From: Carallia brachiata
Lineage: Eukaryota; Streptophyta; Magnoliopsida; Malpighiales; Rhizophoraceae
Length of the DNA: 64,000 nt
Assembly (NCBI GenBank): GCA_021464245.1
Contig: JADCRB010000038.1
Location: forward strand, 2,704,772 to 2,768,771
Direction: 5' to 3'
Below the pieces are notes generated by a model that searched no databases, was not told the DNA's origin, and worked only from the letters and a program-made list of their open reading frames with translations. Shown one piece after another: positions 59,507 to 64,000 of this stretch. Each line of letters begins with the position of its first letter. Position 1 is the stretch's first letter. A program made the translations under genes and the position numbers.

Positions 59507-60170
59507 ATAAGTTGATATTGATTAATTGATGCTCGGATTTCTGGGTATTGATAGTGGCAGCGACGTTGGCTTTCCAATCTGCTTTGCTTTTCCCATTTGA
59601 GTTTTATTTTTTGGTTTAGTTAAAATTCATTTTTAGATTTTAATATTTATTTTTTATGAAGAAAATTAAGTCAATTGGCCTAGAGTCCATGTGGTCCAAT
59701 TAGCTCTTCATTTGAAGTAAATTCTAATGGGCTTTTTTTATTTAATTTTTATTTTTTATATAGGTGCATGTCATCATTTTTACTCCATCAACACCCACAT
59801 CACTTGTTTTAATTTTTTTTGTTTACTAAATTTAAAAACATGATAGATTTGGTAGAAAAAAGAATTCTACCATACTAAAACTGTTAATTTTTTAAGTTTG
59901 TGGTGTCTCTATTAATTCATACAAAATTGATTTTTTTTTATATTACCTTTTTTTCCAAATACACAATAAGCTCACTTCATATAAGAGGCTGCTTTCGGCA
60001 AGAATGGAAAAAAAAAAAATTAAAGAGATTTTGACATTTCAAATGACTATGATTGTTTAATAGTTGGATAGAAATAACTTCTCAACATTTTAAGTTCTTC
60101 TAAATTTGAATAAGCATATAAATTTAAAAAAAATTATTTTCATAACTTAATCTTCTAAGAAAATAAGACT
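59507..60170. other. Intergenic, no gene recognised
   Basis: AT-rich sequence between the second MITE and the LINE, with poly-A and poly-T runs. Nothing assignable. Confidence 0.5.
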
Positions 60171-60204
60171 GCGCAGGACAACATTAAAGCATCAGTGATT
60201 ACCC

Positions 60205-62669
60205 CATTTTCGGGATCTATTTGGATCCACTGAAGATATTATCTGGCTCCTAGCTATTGACTTCCACCCCCACCTCTCCTTGATGCAGTAAGAGAAGTTG
60301 TGTGCTACTGTATCTCAGGAGGAGGTCTATGCAGCGCTCAAATCAATGAAGTCCTTTAAAGCCCCTGGGCCAGATGGTTTTCAACCTTTATTTTTCAAAC
60401 GGTTCTGGGACATTATTGGGACTAATTTGGTGTCCCTTGTGCAGGAAGCGTTTGTGGCGAGTACATTCGACGAAAGGATCTCCGAAACACTCATTTGTTT
60501 AGTCCCTAAAGTGGAGGATGCAGACACCATCACCAAGTTTCTCCCCATATCCCTCTGCAATGTGATTTTCAAGATCATTACTACGGTGTTGGTCAACCGA
60601 ATCTGACCTCTCTTGCAAGATATGATCAGCCCATTACAGGGAAGTTTTATACCAGGTAGCAGCTCTTCAGATAACATCATTGTGGCACAGGAAGTGATGA
60701 ATGTTGTGCGCAAAACCAAAAGTGTGAGGGGTGCTATGGTATTTAAAATTGACTTGGAAAGGGTGCTATGGTATTTAAAATTGACTTGGAAAAAGCATAT
60801 GACCGTGTTGATTGGAGGTTCTTGAATCAGACACTCCAGGAGTTTGGGTTCCCAGAGTGGAAAGTTCGGTTGATCATGCATTGTGTGTCAAGCTCTATGC
60901 TCTCAGTGTTGTGGAATGGTGAGAAATTGGAACCTATCTAACCTTCTCGAGGTCTCCGTAAAAGGGATCCTGTCTCCCCCTATCTCTTCCTGCTGTGCAT
61001 GGAAAAGCTTTCTTTGCTGATTCAACAAAGGGTTGAGCGCTGGGTTTGGCAACCTATCAAATGTGCTCATGGGGGTCCTAGTATTTCTCACCTGCTTTTC
61101 GCAGATGATGTCATGCTCTTTGCGGAGGCCACGGGGGTGCAGGCTGAAGTGGTGCGCTCCACCTTAGATGAATTTTGCATGGCCTCGGGTTTCAAGGTGA
61201 ATGACCATAAATCTCGCGCTGTGCTGTCTTCGAAAGTCGCTAGAGAAGTAGCTAGGAGGGTCAGACAAATTAGTAGGTTTTCCTTTGGACGAGATTTGGG
61301 TAGCTACCTCGGTGTTCCGCTTACCCAAGGCAGAGTGACAAAGGCATCATATGCCTATATAATAGACAAAGTTAGACAAAGGCTATCTACATGGAAATCG
61401 AAACTGCTGAACCTAGCGTGCAGAGTGACTTTGGCACAAAATTGTTTGGCGTTAATCCCCACTTATACTATGCAGACGATCTGGCTTCCAGAGTCAATAT
61501 GTGAGGAGCTGGATAAAATCAACCGTCGATTCATATGGACCTCTAAACAGGATGGTAGAGGAATTCACTTGGTTAGCTGGGATGTTATTACACGCCCAAA
61601 GGCAGAGGGTGGCTTGGGAATTAGACAGGCTCGATGGAATAACATTGCTTTGCTCGGTAAATTATGTTGGGATCTTTTATGTAACAAAAATAAGGTTTGG
61701 GTCTCCATCTTGCGGCAGAAGTACATGTTGGATTCTAGAGCCCAGTCAGTTTGCACCCCTTACTCCTCTATCATTTGGAAATCTGTCACCAAGTGTTTCG
61801 AGCGGCTTGAGGATGGGTTTGGATTTCGAATTGGCAAGGGAGATAGGGTTTTGTTATGGCATGACAAATGGGTTTCTGATAAAACCTTGGCTGAAGTCAT
61901 CCCATCTATTGCCCCGGAAGATATAGAAGCCAAGGTTGAGCTTATCATCAGAAACAATATATGGACCTTGGATGGGCTGGCTACTGATATTCCAGCGGAC
62001 ATCGTTGTACAAATCAAGTCCATTCCATTACCCCGGCACACGACTTGTGAGGACACAGTAGCCTGGATACATAATTATGATGGTAATTATTCCACCAAAT
62101 CAGGATACAAGTGGCTTACTAGTGGCCACAACAGGGAGGCTCCGAACCCATTGTGGAGATGGAAATGGAAATTGAGACTGCCACAGAAGCTCAAGATGTT
62201 CTTATGGCAATGTTTAAGAGGGAGAATCCTAACCAATTCTGAAAGGTTCCGCCGTGGGCTATGTGCTTCGCCGATGTGTAACTGTTGCTTGGGTGCGGAA
62301 GAAACCATTGTTCATGTGTTGAGAGACTGCCCCCTCTCTAGAGAAGTATGGGAAGCTGTGTTCCCTGCTGGGATGCTCCAGAATTTCTACAGGTATGACC
62401 TCTATGATTGGATCATAAATTTCTTCAGATGCCATGATTCTCCATTAGGCCTCCGTACTGCAGGCCTGATTTTCCTTTGCACCTATTGGATGACGTGGAA
62501 GGCTAGGAACGAAGAAAACTTTAGTGGTACCCGTTCTAGCAAGTTTTGTTGGACCCGAAAAATTCACAGCTTGCTTATGGACTGCTGTACAGCCTTCCCA
62601 CTTTTAGATGACAGGTCCCAAACTGCGCTGAGGCTAGTTCTTGGTCATCGCCCCCACGGGATTGGATAA
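60205..62669 (+). pseudogene. LINE ORF2 remnant: reverse transcriptase and zf-RVT
   Basis: RT fingers carry SFKAPGPDGF (about 60352-60381) and the catalytic FADD is at 61098-61109. Stop codons fall after VNRI (60604-60606) and after GEKLEPI (about 60940). The usual QGDP is changed to KRDP. A 32-bp tandem duplication (60730-60793) shifts the frame in the palm region before KAYDRVDW. From 60999 to 62669 the frame is open for 556 codons and covers the RT thumb and the zf-RVT domain (CNCCLGAEETIVHVLRDC near 62275-62330). It would act in nuclear target-primed reverse transcription if intact. Confidence 0.88.
60730..60793 (+). repeat. 32-bp tandem duplication within the LINE RT
   Basis: GGTGCTATGGTATTTAAAAT... 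appears twice in direct contact (60730-60761 and 60762-60793), differing at the last base only. The length is not a multiple of three, so it destroys the frame. Confidence 0.95.
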
Positions 62670-63142
62670 AGCTAAACTCTGATGGGAGTTCATTGGGTAA
62701 CCCGGGCCGTGCGGGGTATGGGGGAGTCTTCTGCGATTCTAATGGGCAATGGCTGGGAGGCTACATGGGATCAGCGGGGATCGCCTCTAACATAACTGCA
62801 GAGCTACTGGCGATTAGAAGGGGCTTGGAGATTGCGTTGGCTATGAAACTCTAGAAAGTCATTGTTGAAGCTAACTCTTTAGAAGCGATCCAGGCGATTG
62901 GGATGCTCCAAGAGACCCCTCATCCTCACCTTGCCATACTGGGAGATATCCGTTACTTGTGTAGCCAGCAATGGGAAGTTAAGTTTCAACACATCCTACG
63001 CGAAGGGAATGCGTGCGCAAACTATCTTGCAAAGCCAGGCACCTCCAATATGGATGGTGAAGTGATCTTGGACAGGCCACCTATAAGGCTATGGCCGCTT
63101 CTCGATGCCAATAAAGTTGGAGTTGTTTATCCTAGATTGTAA
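62600..63142 (+). pseudogene. LINE RNase H domain remnant
   Basis: In a different frame from the upstream part: WIKLNSDGSS (about 62665), AGYGGVFCD, ITAELLAI (about 62795) and ILREGNACANYLA (about 62995), then a tail ending VVYPRL and a stop at 63140-63142. A TAG stop follows ALAMKL (about 62851), and the expected Asp in VEAD is Asn (VEANS). Plant L1 elements carry this RVT_3-type RNase H at the C-terminus. Confidence 0.8.
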
Positions 63143-63195
63143 CTGCTGTTTTAGTTTTTATCTTATTTGTATTTGTTGCACCAAAAAAAAAAAAA

Positions 63196-64000
63196 CATGC
63201 AGGATAAATTCTTACATACATAACTTTTGGCATGAAAGATAGAATATATACACACATAATTATGCATGCATGGTAGACCATAACATGCATGAACATGATT
63301 TTTGGTGACTCGTGGTCACTTCTGCATAAAAAATTGGAGATATATTGTTATGTATATGTGACCTTTTGTTAATTGGTGGGAATTATAAATTCAAGGGATT
63401 GTGGCCATTGGTTTTTCGAACGTAGCAGGCTATAAGAGGGCTGTCATGTACGTATGTTTGTTTCCCAAGTTTCCAGTGAGAAACGTATCCAACGGCCCAG
63501 TGCAAAAGTCCAAATGGTGAGAAACGAATTCCAATTCCTCATCATTTGCCTAGTGCAAATGATATTGGTTACAGTTAATCGAGGATTAACAATTACATTA
63601 ACAAACATCTTTTTTAATAAAAAATGAGTTGAAGAGACATTTACTTATTTAAATTCTCTTAGAAAATAGCAATTAAATGCTGTGGCATATGAGATTAAAA
63701 GTTGATAAATAAAATATCGCGCTCGACGGTTTCGAATCTCATAACCTATAAATAAAGGGAAGTGTTAATTCCATGAAAAAGAGATTCTTTAGTTAATAAG
63801 TGATATGAATTTTTTTTACGTCTATGAAAAGGAAATTACATTTACACAATTTAAACCAAGAATTGCAGTTTTTGGTATACTTTAGTAACTACATGATGGT
63901 TTATGGTACCGTGATAAATACGTAAGATTTGGAAAGTTAGTTGCATATTAAAAAAAGGTTAAATCTTAACTAAAGGGTTAACAAGAACTTGATAAACAAG
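63196..64000. other. Intergenic, no gene recognised
   Basis: AT-rich sequence after the LINE. There is a short run of ATGCATGC-type words (63262-63290). No gene or element ends seen before the window edge. Confidence 0.5.

Larger units (their letters stand above)
60176..63195 (+). mobile_element. 5'-truncated L1-type LINE
   Basis: Begins inside ORF2 upstream of the reverse transcriptase (HFRDLFGS-like wording near 60210) and ends in a 13-base poly-A at 63183-63195. The endonuclease and ORF1 are missing. Domain order RT, zf-RVT, RNase H is typical of plant L1 elements. Multiple stops and frame changes show it is dead. A possible diverged target duplication is GCGCAGGACAA (60171) versus ATGCAGGATAA (63197), which is weak. 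Confidence 0.9.

Overview
The window is nuclear DNA of a flowering plant, most likely a woody eudicot (species not determined). It is strongly AT-rich, its genes have GT-AG introns, and it is crowded with plant-type transposons (Ty3/gypsy, L1-type LINEs, SINE-like, hAT, PIF/Harbinger and GGTGYC-ended MITEs) and decayed gene fragments.

The left two thirds (1 to about 42.8 kb) is a tandem array of four paralogous genes on the minus strand, called here A (4484-6471), B (23588-26067), C (32975-34984) and D (40100-42179). Each encodes a zinc-dependent medium-chain alcohol dehydrogenase of the cinnamyl alcohol dehydrogenase (CAD) / mannitol dehydrogenase / 8-hydroxygeraniol dehydrogenase group. All four have five exons of the same lengths (98, 114, 514, 154, 209 nt). 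B and D are open for 362 codons. A and C each lack one base in exon 3. The repeated unit is much larger than the gene. Long flanks recur between A, B and C (1-2450, 18854-22740, 28365-32970), and a short conserved block upstream of every copy carries TGACRTCA and, in some copies, a W-box. A and B share a SINE-like insertion that C lacks, which suggests A/B split after C. MITEs have since inserted between the core promoter and the upstream block in B and D.

Between A and B lies a full-length young Ty3/gypsy retrotransposon (8678-15575; initiator-Met PBS, PPT, TSD TTGGG) nested in an older GTGTCAAAA-ended element. It is followed by an element with about 300-bp terminal inverted repeats that encloses an exon-like segment (17507-18853; Pack-MULE-like).

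From 42.8 to 46.9 kb I see no gene. From about 46.9 to 53.7 kb there is a degenerate satellite-like tandem array of about 175-bp monomers arranged in a three-monomer higher-order unit of about 530 bp. It is interrupted by a 1430-bp solo LTR (TSD GAGAC) and a 595-bp hAT-type MITE (TSD GTGAGACC). I do not recognise this repeat, and it is the most unusual object in the window.

The right end (53.9-64 kb) is a graveyard: a deoxyhypusine-synthase-like pseudogene, an F-box pseudogene, two related PIF/Harbinger-type MITEs with CT-rich cores, and a 5'-truncated L1-type LINE with a 32-bp tandem duplication in its reverse transcriptase.

No RNA gene, CRISPR or operon was found. All alignments here are by eye, so ends of diverged repeats are approximate. 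Several 1-nt indels may be assembly errors.
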